Source: Desulfobulbaceae bacterium (lineage in GTDB: Bacteria > Desulfobacterota > Desulfobulbia > Desulfobulbales > Desulfocapsaceae). Taken from it: a DNA stretch of 16,331 nt. Of the stretch, positions 1-8,631 are shown piece by piece. Each line of letters starts with the position of its first letter. Position 1 is the first letter of the stretch. The position numbers were made by a program, and so were the translations under genes. Where the stretch lies: the NCBI GenBank assembly GCA_030599175.1, contig JAUVON010000029.1, positions 1 to 16,331 on the forward strand, in the 5' to 3' direction. A model generated the notes under the pieces. That model did no database searches. It was not told where the DNA came from and saw nothing but the letters and a program-made list of their open reading frames with translations.

Positions 1-1517
1 GCGGTATAGAGCAATTCCCTGCAGAGAACCCTGTTATCCTCACGGGGCAGAACCACCAGCACTTCGTTAAACTCCGACCCCTGGCTTTTATGAATTGTGA
101 TGGCAAAAGCGGTTTCACATTTTGGCAGACGATAGGGCAGGTAGCTTTGAAAAGTGCCATCGCCCTTTTCAAACCATACCTTCAATTTATGATCATCCGG
201 GTCAGGAATACAGATGCCGATATCACCATTATACAAACCAAGAGTATAGTCATTCCTAGTCACCAGGACAGGTCTTCCAGCATACCAGCTATCGGGTTTG
301 CATTCGAACCCCCTGCCGGCCAGATAAAATTCAATTTTCCTGTTTATTCCCGCCACCCCCCGTTCTCCCTGGTGGACACTGCAAAGCACCTGAAATTTGA
401 TAAAAGCAGAGAATACCGCCTCTATCCCAATATCCTCCGCCCTCGTTACATTTTCCATATAGCTTGCATAGCGCTCCCCCGTATGGTCCGAAAAATTAGT
501 GTCCTCCAGAGTGACATTTACGTTTTTCTTATCACAAAGGATAGACCAGACACGAGCAGAGTCACCTTCATTAATACTTTCAGCAAATCCTTTGATCCCT
601 CCAGTAAAGCGATAGGTTTCACGCAGTGTGACAGTGTTCTCAGGAAGGCTTTTTATGCAATCTCCAAGAACGGATCCTGACTCCACGGAGGCAAGCTGAT
701 CCTTATCTCCAAGAAGAACCAGTCTTGCGCCGGGCTTGAGAGCATCGACAAGCTTACTCATCAGGGCCAGATCAATCATTGATGCCTCATCAACTATTAC
801 AACATCCCAGCTCATCGGGTTGTTGCTGTTATGGCAAAATTGTGGCGAGTTTCGGCGAGTTCCAAGCAGCCGGTGCAGCGTCTTTGCCTCTCGTGGGATA
901 GCCGACTCGATCTCTTTTGAGAGTTCTATTGCCTCACAACTTCCACCAATGGAGAGTTGCAATCGCATGGCTGCCTTACCTGTCGGGGCAGCCAACCCGA
1001 TACGCAAGCTGCTACCCCAAGCCTCCAGAAGAATGGCAATAATTTTGACTACCGTGGTTGTTTTTCCTGTTCCAGGGCCTCCTGAAATTATGGTCAAACC
1101 CTTTTCAAGCGCAACCTCCGCTGCCCTTTTCTGCCAGTTGATTTTTATCTTATCCTTGCCAAAAAAATGTTCAAGAAGTCTTCTGCTCTCCTTTTTTTTC
1201 GTATAGGAGAGCCCCGCCATCACCTTGATCTGACGGGCAAGTCTGGATTCATAATGGAAATATCTATACAGGTAAAGATGGCGGTTGTGGACGATAAGCG
1301 GTGTTTGACCGGAGGCCGATACGAGATGGGTTTCCAGTAACAGTGCAGACTCATCCGTTGTCAGAGGCAGACAACTGTGACCGGCAACCATGGAACTGGA
1401 CAGCTTTGCAACCAGTTCGAAAAACTGCTCTTTCTCTTCACCAGAGAACTTTGACCGGGCAGCAAGAAATTGTGCAAAATGAGTATCGAGTAGACTAAAA
1501 CTATTTTCACTCTCCAT
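1..1517 (-). CDS. recD: RecD, exodeoxyribonuclease V alpha subunit (C-terminus cut off by the window edge)
   Basis: RecD is the 5'-3' superfamily 1B helicase subunit of RecBCD, which unwinds and degrades DNA at double-strand breaks. The frame is open from the ATG at 1515-1517 to base 1, about 505 codons; E. coli RecD has about 608 residues, so roughly the last tenth or less is missing. Visible landmarks are Walker A GGPGTGKTTT near residue 147, AAPTGKAA just after it, TLHRLLGT, the Walker B region VDEASMID near residue 240, GDKDQLASVESGSVLGD, and the late helicase motif TIHKSQGSEF near residue 480. The last visible residues, CRELLYT, match the RELVYTA region of E. coli RecD. No frameshift is seen. 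The start overlaps the end of recB by 11 bases, and a good GGAGGT ribosome-binding site lies just upstream, inside the recB coding sequence. This is the last gene of recC-recB-recD in the order of transcription. Confidence 0.95.
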   Translation of the reverse strand, partial: MESENSFSLLDTHFAQFLAARSKFSGEEKEQFFELVAKLSSSMVAGHSCLPLTTDESALLLETHLVSASGQTPLIVHNRHLYLYRYFHYESRLARQIKVMAGLSYTKKKESRRLLEHFFGKDKIKINWQKRAAEVALEKGLTIISGGPGTGKTTTVVKIIAILLEAWGSSLRIGLAAPTGKAAMRLQLSIGGSCEAIELSKEIESAIPREAKTLHRLLGTRRNSPQFCHNSNNPMSWDVVIVDEASMIDLALMSKLVDALKPGARLVLLGDKDQLASVESGSVLGDCIKSLPENTVTLRETYRFTGGIKGFAESINEGDSARVWSILCDKKNVNVTLEDTNFSDHTGERYASYMENVTRAEDIGIEAVFSAFIKFQVLCSVHQGERGVAGINRKIEFYLAGRGFECKPDSWYAGRPVLVTRNDYTLGLYNGDIGICIPDPDDHKLKVWFEKGDGTFQSYLPYRLPKCETAFAITIHKSQGSEFNEVLVVLPREDNRVLCRELLYT

Positions 1518-4500
1518 CAGCACCTCCGAAGATCCAATCAAGCTTGGTCAGACGCTCAATATCCGGTACAGTGCTGAAAACTCCGTTGCCGATCAGATCA
1601 TCCTTCATACCACGTACAAAAAGATAGAAAACACCACCAAAATGGTCTTTATAGTTGTAATCAGCAATCACATTTTTTAGATGACGATGGAGAACCAGGG
1701 TATAAATCCAGAACTGAAGACCATAGTTATGTGACCGCATACCTTTGCAAAGGTTATCTTCCCTGTAATCCTCCATTCCGTCCCCAAGATAGTTAGTCTT
1801 GTAATCAAGAATATAATACCTGCCGTCATATTCGCATATCAGATCTATAAGCCCCGTCAGGTACCCCTGCATCACCCTGTGAGAGAGGCGGCAGACTGCA
1901 GGTTCCGGAGCCAGAATATGGTTAATCATCTCTGTTTCCACCCGGCTCATGCGAAAATAGAATTCCATCTCTTTCAGACATGAAGTTTCCGCTAGAGAGG
2001 CCAGGGTAAAACTTCCGTGACCTGAGGGAATCGGCAGAGGAGTAGTTACGATATTTTTCAGGAGTCGGAAGAGGGGTTCAGATGCAACATTTACTCCATA
2101 TTTTCTGCAGGCAGCGGCAAGTATAGTCTCATGATTCCCCGGGGTCGCCAGATGGGAAAAAGGTATGGACTCCAGTACCTCATGTACCACATTACCAAAA
2201 TTTGGTCCGGCAGGAAGCCTGATAACAGGTATAGTCGCCTCATTTTGATGCTCTTTTCGGTCCGGCAGAAGTTCATCATCATATTCGGTAAGGGAGGTCA
2301 TTGCGGAATAACTCGACATCTGCCAGTCTGAATACAATTTCCGATCGGTGGGGGGCTTAGAATGTAAATCGGTTTCTGACGGCTGCCATTCGTAGGAAGG
2401 GCAAATATCATCGGTCTCAAATAAAACAAGGTGGCCGGATGGGAACACTGCCAGTTCCTGCAACTTTTCTGACTGTTCCCGGGCAGAACATATTCCACCA
2501 GGAAAAAGCAAGTACCCAAGGGCCGAATCAAAGGAATCCTCAACATTGCCCCTGCCCTTTACATCTCCCCACATTGCATAGCAGCGAATCCCCGCACGGG
2601 TGAGGGCAACATAAAGCAAACGCATCTCCTCCCCCATTTCCTCGGCAATGCCCTTTTCCCTGTTGGCTTCAAACAGGTGAGAACCGAGATCAATAATGGG
2701 ATTGTACTCCTTATCGTGGCCGGTAATACAATACTTCTCATTTTTCAACCGATTGGATCGATACCAGAGGTACGGGCAGAAAACTACAGGATACTCCAAA
2801 CCCTTGGCACCATGCATGGTGATAATCTGGATAGTCTCTTCATCGCTTTCCAGGCGCAGCTCTCCACTTTCTTTTCCGACATCGGTTTCCATCATTCGTC
2901 TCAGCCACAGCAGGGTTTGGCCGGATTGAAAATGTTCAGTGTTTTCTGCTTCCTGAACAAGTTCAAGCAGATGTTGAATATTAGTGATACTCCGTTCAGT
3001 CCCCTGCTGTGAGGAGAGCGTAGGGTAGACATTTTCATCCACGATCAATCTGCTCATCATCACCATTAAACCATCTGTCTGCCAGAGAGAGTTATAGATG
3101 AGAAACCGTTCATGCCACAAATTAAAATGCTCTTCATCCCGCCATAAATCTACAAGTTCATCCCCGTTGAAACCGAACCACCTAATGGTCATGGCTCTCT
3201 TTAAGAGTGAAAGATCCCCCGGTTGAGCCACAGCCTGGAGCAGGAAAGAGAGTTCTTTGCATTCCTCACTCTGAAAAACTGATTCCCGGGTAGATATAAC
3301 GGCTGGAACACCCATCCCGCGAAGTTCTTCAAGATATTCAAATGCCTGTCTGTTAGTGCGGACCAGAACAGCAATATCCCGCGGTCGAAGCTCCCTCTCT
3401 TTTCCCATTCTTAAAATAACCGGTTTATGAGGATCAAGAAGCCGGATAATTTCTGCTGCGACAAAACGCCTGAACGCCCCTGCTGCCTCGCCAGACGTCC
3501 AGCGCTTCTCTTTTCCGTCTTCATCATGTCCCGGCAGCAGACAGTACACCATCCCCGCAAGAGAGCTGCCATCTCTCAGCAGATCGATATCTTCACCGGT
3601 TCTGGCTGGTTTCACCGGGTGATAATCGATACGTTCCTCTTCCAGATAGAAGGGATTGGGCCGCGATGTAAAGAGGTTGTTCACTTCATCCACCAGATAA
3701 GGATGAGAACGGTAGTTTTTATCAAGAGTCAGATAATGATCAGCAGAGGATCGAGCATGGAAATAGGAGTAAATATCTGCTCCCCGGAACTTATAAATTG
3801 CCTGTTTCGGATCCCCTATCAGATAGAGATAATGGGTCGTGCCTGAAAACAACTCTGAAAATATGTACCATTGACTGCTATCCGTATCCTGGAATTCATC
3901 TATCAGTGCAACTGTGAACCGGCTCCGGATAATTCTTCTCAGATCATGCCCCCATTCACCCTGCAACCCCCTCGACAAGCGGGTTATAAGGTCATCAAAG
4001 GAGAGAGAGCCTCGCCGGTTCAACCTCTTCTCAACTTCTTCCTGAAGCTCCATAGCAAGTTGTACTCTAAAGGTGAGCAGTAACTCATCTCTGGAATCAA
4101 GGAAAAAACCAATTTCGTTGCCGGGCAATAGGCAGCTCGCCAGAACATTCTTCTTTTTGGCATCTCCACGATATTTATTGCCGTTCAGCTCTCCAGAAAG
4201 GTTTTCACTTTGCAGCAGATGGAGATCAGGAGGTATCATCTCCACAATCCCGTTAAAAAAATCATCCAGTGACCTGCTCCACCTCTCAAAAGAGTCACCA
4301 AAGCCCTTTTTAAACCCATTTTCTGCTTTTATTTTCCCCAGTTGCTCAATAAGCTGACTACCATTTTTCGTCCACCACTCCGACATCATGGTAAAGCCAT
4401 TTTTAAGCGATACCAGAGCACTCTCCACCTCTCCAACAACCGGTTCAATTCGACCAGATCCCTTTCCGGCCCCCCGTATGCTGCTCAGCAGTTCTTCAGG

Positions 4501-5049
4501 ATTTTCAAATTCCTGCAGAACAATGCTGCAGGCCATAGAATCAAGGGGGTAAATATGGCTGCGCCAGAAATCATCAGCTATTTCTGAACGTACAGGATCA
4601 ATATCCGCCAAAAGTTCAACATCAAACAACTGGCCGCTTTCCAGGGGGTGATCGACGAGCATACGCTGACAAAAACCGTGAATAGTGAAAATACCGGCAC
4701 GATCAATTTCATAAAGTGCAAGCTGCAGACGGCGTAAAGCTGTTTTTTTATCGATGAGAGCAGCAGCCCAGACAGTCAGGGTTGGGTCGGGATTTTGTAG
4801 GGATTCCTGCAGAATGTCACGGCCCTCAACCAGTCTGGCTCGTATCCGACTCCGCAGCTCTTCCGTTGCCGCCCTGGTAAAGGTAACTATGAGTATCTTG
4901 TCGATGCTGATGTCAAGCTCGACAATTGCACGGAGAACGACCATGGCAATTGCATAGGTTTTTCCAGTACCGGCACTTGCCTCAACGAGATTCACACCTT
5001 TTTGTAAAACCCCGCAGGCGGTATCAAAGGTCTGAATTCTACTCTCCAT
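1507..5049 (-). CDS. recB: RecB, exodeoxyribonuclease V beta subunit
   Basis: RecB is the 3'-5' UvrD-like helicase and only nuclease subunit of RecBCD. At 1180 residues it matches the E. coli protein in length. Helicase motifs appear in order: Walker A ASAGTGKT (residues 24-31), VTFTRAATEELRSRIR, FTIHGFCQRML, Walker B IDEFQDTD near residue 384, IGDPKQAIYKFRGAD, LDKNYRSH, ITMHGAKGLEYPVVF and LLYVALTRA. The C-terminal nuclease domain has the conserved H in FGNVVHEVLE, GLIDLI followed by YYILDYKTN near residue 1082 (the D...DxK metal site), then LQFWIYTLVLHRHL and FGGVFYLFVRG. All catalytic residues I can place are present, so the subunit looks active. The ATG at 5047-5049 overlaps the end of recC by 11 bases. 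It has no convincing ribosome-binding site, so translation is probably coupled to recC. Confidence 0.97.
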   Translation of the reverse strand: MESRIQTFDTACGVLQKGVNLVEASAGTGKTYAIAMVVLRAIVELDISIDKILIVTFTRAATEELRSRIRARLVEGRDILQESLQNPDPTLTVWAAALIDKKTALRRLQLALYEIDRAGIFTIHGFCQRMLVDHPLESGQLFDVELLADIDPVRSEIADDFWRSHIYPLDSMACSIVLQEFENPEELLSSIRGAGKGSGRIEPVVGEVESALVSLKNGFTMMSEWWTKNGSQLIEQLGKIKAENGFKKGFGDSFERWSRSLDDFFNGIVEMIPPDLHLLQSENLSGELNGNKYRGDAKKKNVLASCLLPGNEIGFFLDSRDELLLTFRVQLAMELQEEVEKRLNRRGSLSFDDLITRLSRGLQGEWGHDLRRIIRSRFTVALIDEFQDTDSSQWYIFSELFSGTTHYLYLIGDPKQAIYKFRGADIYSYFHARSSADHYLTLDKNYRSHPYLVDEVNNLFTSRPNPFYLEEERIDYHPVKPARTGEDIDLLRDGSSLAGMVYCLLPGHDEDGKEKRWTSGEAAGAFRRFVAAEIIRLLDPHKPVILRMGKERELRPRDIAVLVRTNRQAFEYLEELRGMGVPAVISTRESVFQSEECKELSFLLQAVAQPGDLSLLKRAMTIRWFGFNGDELVDLWRDEEHFNLWHERFLIYNSLWQTDGLMVMMSRLIVDENVYPTLSSQQGTERSITNIQHLLELVQEAENTEHFQSGQTLLWLRRMMETDVGKESGELRLESDEETIQIITMHGAKGLEYPVVFCPYLWYRSNRLKNEKYCITGHDKEYNPIIDLGSHLFEANREKGIAEEMGEEMRLLYVALTRAGIRCYAMWGDVKGRGNVEDSFDSALGYLLFPGGICSAREQSEKLQELAVFPSGHLVLFETDDICPSYEWQPSETDLHSKPPTDRKLYSDWQMSSYSAMTSLTEYDDELLPDRKEHQNEATIPVIRLPAGPNFGNVVHEVLESIPFSHLATPGNHETILAAACRKYGVNVASEPLFRLLKNIVTTPLPIPSGHGSFTLASLAETSCLKEMEFYFRMSRVETEMINHILAPEPAVCRLSHRVMQGYLTGLIDLICEYDGRYYILDYKTNYLGDGMEDYREDNLCKGMRSHNYGLQFWIYTLVLHRHLKNVIADYNYKDHFGGVFYLFVRGMKDDLIGNGVFSTVPDIERLTKLDWIFGGADGE

Positions 5050-8000
5050 TGGCCGCGTTCCAGATGGGATTCATAATCTCAAGGCAGAGAGATTCAAACT
5101 CGGGGCCAAGTACCGGCTCTTCCCCTCGTCCACGCAGCAGCAGGTTCCAGGCCGGTTCATAGCCCTTCTCCAAGCTATAGTTAAGAGTTGTAATAGCCTT
5201 ATCAAGGGGTAAAACCCTGACATTTTTTTTTGTCAGCTGGTCACAGTACCTGAATGCCGGTTCGACAAACAAATGTGACGGCCTGCGACATCCTTTAACA
5301 AAGTGATCCAGCATCAATTCCAGGCCAGGGCCAGAATCATCGGAAGAAAAATTGAAGTCAGAATCGGCGGCAACAAGTGCACTCCTGGTTTTCCCAAAAA
5401 GGCTGTTGGCCACCAGATGATGGAGCCAGTTGATAAGCAAATCCTTACCTTTCAGATTTGCAAACCTGAAAAGCATAACACCATTTTCATACAGATTGGC
5501 GAGTGTGCCGCTGAGGGTATATGGACCAACCTTCAACTCAAATATCTCGTCTGCCACTCTTCCTCCCATATCCTGATTACGCACTGAAGCAGTAAAGGAA
5601 GTGAGCTCCCTCACTTTCTCCTGATACCGAAGCGAGCCAGGCCTGCCGAGGGGCCAACGCCCTTCAGCCTCCAGTTCCGCCTGAATATCCGACTCCTTTC
5701 CATCAAGAATATTACCAACAATCTCCTGATCGATCATATACGTATCGAGTCCTTCAGTCTTAAAGATCTCTCTCTCTTCTGGAAGTTCTGTTTCGCTTTC
5801 AAGACTAACTCCAAGGCAGTTTCGCACAAACCAACTCTGCGGATTGCGATAAAAGCTGAGCAGTTCATTAAAACTGATCAGTTCAAACTCTCCCTCAAGC
5901 TCTCCCTGCCACCACGCCCGGGAGGGAGTCATTTCTCTTTGCAGATTTTTGGCTGTCGTGCAGTAATACTTATTATAACTGAACAGTCTGCTCTCTTTTT
6001 CATCAACAAAATACCCTTTATTAAATTGATGCAAAGGATGGATAACAACAGGAGAGTCAACACTGTAAGCTCCGGCAAGAAACTCCAGGAACTCAGTTAC
6101 AACCACCGATGGGGGAATAACTTCATTGGTCCGGACAGACTGTCCGATATAGCTGAGATAAAGATTGGACCTTGCTGCAAGGATAGCCTCCAGGAACTGG
6201 TAACGGTCATCGGCTCGTGGAGAGCGATCTCCCAGCCGCAGCTCCAGGTCCATCAGATCAAAGGTGGGTTTATTATCGTTTTTAGGAAAGACTCCATCAT
6301 TGAGCCCCAACAGGCAGACCACCCTGAAAGGGACAGAACGCATCGGCAGCATTGAACAAAAGGTGAGCTTTCCCCGCAAAAAACCTGTGCTCGAGCGGCT
6401 CTCCCGGACAACCATTTTAATCCATTCAAGGATCACATCAAAACCAACTCTCTCCCTGTAAAAAGTACTGTAATTCTCCGCAGGTTCTGAAAGTATATTC
6501 CGCAGCGCTGCATATTCTTTCTGGTCATTCTCACCAAAGATATCTGCCATAGCATCAAGGAGAATCGACGACCAGGTCTCTAAACTGTGCTCAGACCGGA
6601 AAAGAGTACGTGTCCGCTCAATGACACTGATAAACTGACATAATCCTCCCACCATACCAGCTCCACTCCCTTCAATGTCCGAAAATGGGAGTACACCGTC
6701 TACAAACCCCTCAGCATCAATAGCATAACCCATTAGCAACCGCTCTATCCCTGCAGACCAGGTCGCCTCAGAAAATGAAGCCACTCCCATTTCTTCCCGC
6801 TGTTCTTTTGACAACCCCCAGCGTATTGAGGTCCCGAGCACCCATTGTTGCAGACAATCCAGGTCAGCCGGAGCGAGACCGAAGTGAGGGAAAATAACCG
6901 GTTGCCTGAGAAGTCCCATAATTTCATTCCAGCCAAATCGTCCCTTAAAAAGATCGAGAAATGAGAGGAAAACACTTATATATCTGTTTTGCCTTTGCAG
7001 TGAGTTATCAGCAATTGAAAACTGAATATCATCAAAAACTGCAGGAATAAGAGGAGTATAATCCTGAATATCGGGGGCCATTACAATTATATCTCTCAGC
7101 TGCAGGGTATGGTCTTCATAAAGTAATCGAAGCAGATGATCCTTGAGTATTGTAATTTCCCTCAATCTTGAGTGACAGGAAATAATCTGGATAGATCTGT
7201 CACCGGCAGGAAAGGAGATATCTTCTCGCTGCACCAGTTCTCCATGCAACAGATCGGACTGCAAGATCTGCAAAAGGGCGGGCTGCTCTGCTGCCTCGAA
7301 CGGGTCTTCAAAGCTTTCAAACTCGATCTCAAAGTCAATATTTTCAAGCATCATTTTTTGAAAATCACGCCCCTGCTGCCCCAGTCCAGCGAGAAGCGGA
7401 TGGTTCTCGTTGTCCCTCGACTCAGCAATTTTTTCCTGTTGTGATGACAGCTGAAGAGTACGTTTAAACTCTGCTCTCCTGGTTTCAACATCTCCCCAGT
7501 AGTGTTTGCAGGGAGAAAGAACAAAAAGATGAACATCACAATGTTTTGCAAGGTTGTTCAAAAATTCGAGAAAAACGGGTGGCATGATATGCATACCGAG
7601 GACTGAGATCCGTTCCGGCAAAAGATGTTGAAACTTCTCTGCCGATGCCAACAACTCAATGACCTGCCGAAACAGAAGGCCACGATGCTTGCCAGCCTCA
7701 GGAGTTGCTGCAAGTCTCAGCCAGAGCTCCATCTGCCATTTTTCTGCAGGATGTTCAGTTGCTCTACGCCCCTTCATCCAGTCAGCAAGCATTTCCGGCC
7801 GCATTACCTGGTACTGATCAAAGATATTTGCAAGTTTTCGAGCAAGCTGAAAGCGTTTCAGTCTACCGTTTTCTCCGGAAAGGTATGACCTGAGTTCCTG
7901 AAAATTTTCCCGGGAAAGCTCCCGTAACTCTGCCTCTATTCTCCAGGTAAGAACCTGTCTGTCATAGCCGCCTGGAGTAACCGGAACCCCTATTTTTTCT

Positions 8001-8218
8001 GCAATAAACCCGAGAAAACGTAAGGGAAACATGAACTGGAAATTACAGAAACTATGGAACTCGTCAGCAAGGGTCTGACACACCATGCGCTCCATGCCCT
8101 GACTCTGGATCAGGAACAACTCTCTGGTAAACAAACTCCGGTGTCTATCTGCCCGGATGACTGCGCCAAGATGGTGAAGCAGATTCTCAGTCTTATTGGA
8201 AGCATGAAGATAGTAGAT
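5039..8218 (-). CDS. recC: RecC, exodeoxyribonuclease V gamma subunit, apparently with an AUC start
   Basis: RecC is the scaffold and Chi-scanning subunit of RecBCD. Family segments include FLIQSQGMERMVCQTLADEF near the N-terminus, SIQIISCHSRLREITILKDHLL, LRDIIVMAPDIQDYTPLIPAVF, CLLGLNDGVFPKND followed by GDRSPRADDRYQFLEAILAARSNLYLSYIGQSV, and a RecB-nuclease-like C-terminal part. The first conventional start is TTG at 8132-8134, but family-like sequence (IYYLHASNKTENLLHHLG) continues 28 codons upstream to ATC at 8216-8218. Only five further codons precede an in-frame TGA at 8234-8236, and none is ATG, GTG or TTG. With ATC as codon 1, the SN at residues 7-8 and the (L/V)xQS segment at 36-39 line up with E. 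coli RecC as I recall it. An AAGGAG site lies 10 bases upstream. The predicted length is 1059 residues against about 1122 in E. coli. If the AUC start is wrong, the protein begins at TTG 8134 and lacks the conserved N-terminus. Confidence 0.93.
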   Translation of the reverse strand: MYYLHASNKTENLLHHLGAVIRADRHRSLFTRELFLIQSQGMERMVCQTLADEFHSFCNFQFMFPLRFLGFIAEKIGVPVTPGGYDRQVLTWRIEAELRELSRENFQELRSYLSGENGRLKRFQLARKLANIFDQYQVMRPEMLADWMKGRRATEHPAEKWQMELWLRLAATPEAGKHRGLLFRQVIELLASAEKFQHLLPERISVLGMHIMPPVFLEFLNNLAKHCDVHLFVLSPCKHYWGDVETRRAEFKRTLQLSSQQEKIAESRDNENHPLLAGLGQQGRDFQKMMLENIDFEIEFESFEDPFEAAEQPALLQILQSDLLHGELVQREDISFPAGDRSIQIISCHSRLREITILKDHLLRLLYEDHTLQLRDIIVMAPDIQDYTPLIPAVFDDIQFSIADNSLQRQNRYISVFLSFLDLFKGRFGWNEIMGLLRQPVIFPHFGLAPADLDCLQQWVLGTSIRWGLSKEQREEMGVASFSEATWSAGIERLLMGYAIDAEGFVDGVLPFSDIEGSGAGMVGGLCQFISVIERTRTLFRSEHSLETWSSILLDAMADIFGENDQKEYAALRNILSEPAENYSTFYRERVGFDVILEWIKMVVRESRSSTGFLRGKLTFCSMLPMRSVPFRVVCLLGLNDGVFPKNDNKPTFDLMDLELRLGDRSPRADDRYQFLEAILAARSNLYLSYIGQSVRTNEVIPPSVVVTEFLEFLAGAYSVDSPVVIHPLHQFNKGYFVDEKESRLFSYNKYYCTTAKNLQREMTPSRAWWQGELEGEFELISFNELLSFYRNPQSWFVRNCLGVSLESETELPEEREIFKTEGLDTYMIDQEIVGNILDGKESDIQAELEAEGRWPLGRPGSLRYQEKVRELTSFTASVRNQDMGGRVADEIFELKVGPYTLSGTLANLYENGVMLFRFANLKGKDLLINWLHHLVANSLFGKTRSALVAADSDFNFSSDDSGPGLELMLDHFVKGCRRPSHLFVEPAFRYCDQLTKKNVRVLPLDKAITTLNYSLEKGYEPAWNLLLRGRGEEPVLGPEFESLCLEIMNPIWNAANGE

Positions 8219-8228
8219 ATCGTCCTGT

Positions 8229-8234
8229 CTCCTT
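8229..8234 (-). promoter_or_regulatory. Ribosome-binding site that supports the upstream AUC start of recC
   Basis: The minus strand reads AAGGAG here, followed by 10 bases and then the ATC codon at 8216-8218. An in-frame TGA overlaps the first base of the site, so nothing longer can be encoded. There is no comparable site in front of the TTG at 8132-8134, which favours the ATC. Confidence 0.6.
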
Positions 8235-8243
8235 CAGGGTACA

Positions 8244-8262
8244 AGTCCCGATAAACGGGACT
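8244..8262 (-). repeat. Hairpin in the recC leader
   Basis: This is a perfect 7-base-pair inverted repeat, AGTCCCG and CGGGACT, with a 5-base loop. It lies just upstream of the recC ribosome-binding site. Neither strand has a T-run after it, so it is not a standard intrinsic terminator. It could be a leader structure or an mRNA stabiliser. Confidence 0.5.
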
Positions 8263-8273
8263 CAGTTAAGAAA

Positions 8274-8316
8274 CATCTGAAATCAGCATAACTGGAGTTT
8301 CTTCAGTTTACAGATG
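8274..8316. repeat. Nested inverted repeats between the membrane-protein gene and recC
   Basis: The outer arms are CATCTG (8274-8279) and CAGATG (8311-8316). The inner arms are AACTGGAG (8290-8297) and CTTCAGTT (8301-8308) around a TTT loop, pairing fully on the plus-strand RNA with one G-U. On the minus strand the outer stem is followed by TTTCTT, so it might act as a weak terminator for the small membrane-protein gene. That role is inference. Confidence 0.4.
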
Positions 8317-8331
8317 ATAGCAGGCTATGTA

Positions 8332-8631
8332 TTATTGCACACCGACTCCTACTCCGGCATATTCATATATACCATAGATAAGACCGGCAATAATACCGAT
8401 TGCAAAAAAGAGGCGCAACCTCCTGTCCCATGGGATAGTATTGCCACCTGCCATATATTGCAGAAAAACAATAACAACATAGGTAACACCGGCAACATAG
8501 GGTGCTGTCTGAGCTATCTGCCAAAGGGTCGCTTTAAAAGTTGAAAATGCGTCCGCTCCAACTCGCAGATTAAACAACAGGTAGAGCAGTGCTGAAATAT
8601 AAAACGTCAGTTTTCCCTCAATAACTTTCAT
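8332..8631 (-). CDS. Small membrane protein of unknown function (99 residues)
   Basis: I do not recognise this protein. It has about three hydrophobic segments, near residues 9-20, 43-60 and 74-93. Charged stretches lie between them (GNTIPWDRRLR before the last), and it ends in a glycine/valine-rich tail, AGVGVGVQ. No signal peptidase site or lipobox is seen, so it is probably an inner-membrane protein. The ATG at 8629-8631 is the only sensible start, because an in-frame TGA lies two codons upstream at 8638-8640. The ribosome-binding site is weak. The start abuts the ATG of the divergent gene to the right, so its promoter must lie within that neighbour's coding region. It reads towards recC with a 113-base gap containing hairpins, so operon membership with recCBD is possible but unproven. 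Confidence 0.7.
   Translation of the reverse strand: MKVIEGKLTFYISALLYLLFNLRVGADAFSTFKATLWQIAQTAPYVAGVTYVVIVFLQYMAGGNTIPWDRRLRLFFAIGIIAGLIYGIYEYAGVGVGVQ

Noticed and set aside
90..1498. Three plus-strand open frames opposite recD, one of 196 codons
   Set aside because: They lie antisense to an intact RecD frame with clear helicase motifs, and their translations look like no protein family.
3427..3846. 139-codon plus-strand frame opposite recB
   Set aside because: Antisense shadow of the RecB helicase region; no ribosome-binding site or family features.
5939..6355. 138-codon plus-strand frame opposite recC
   Set aside because: Antisense shadow of intact recC coding sequence.
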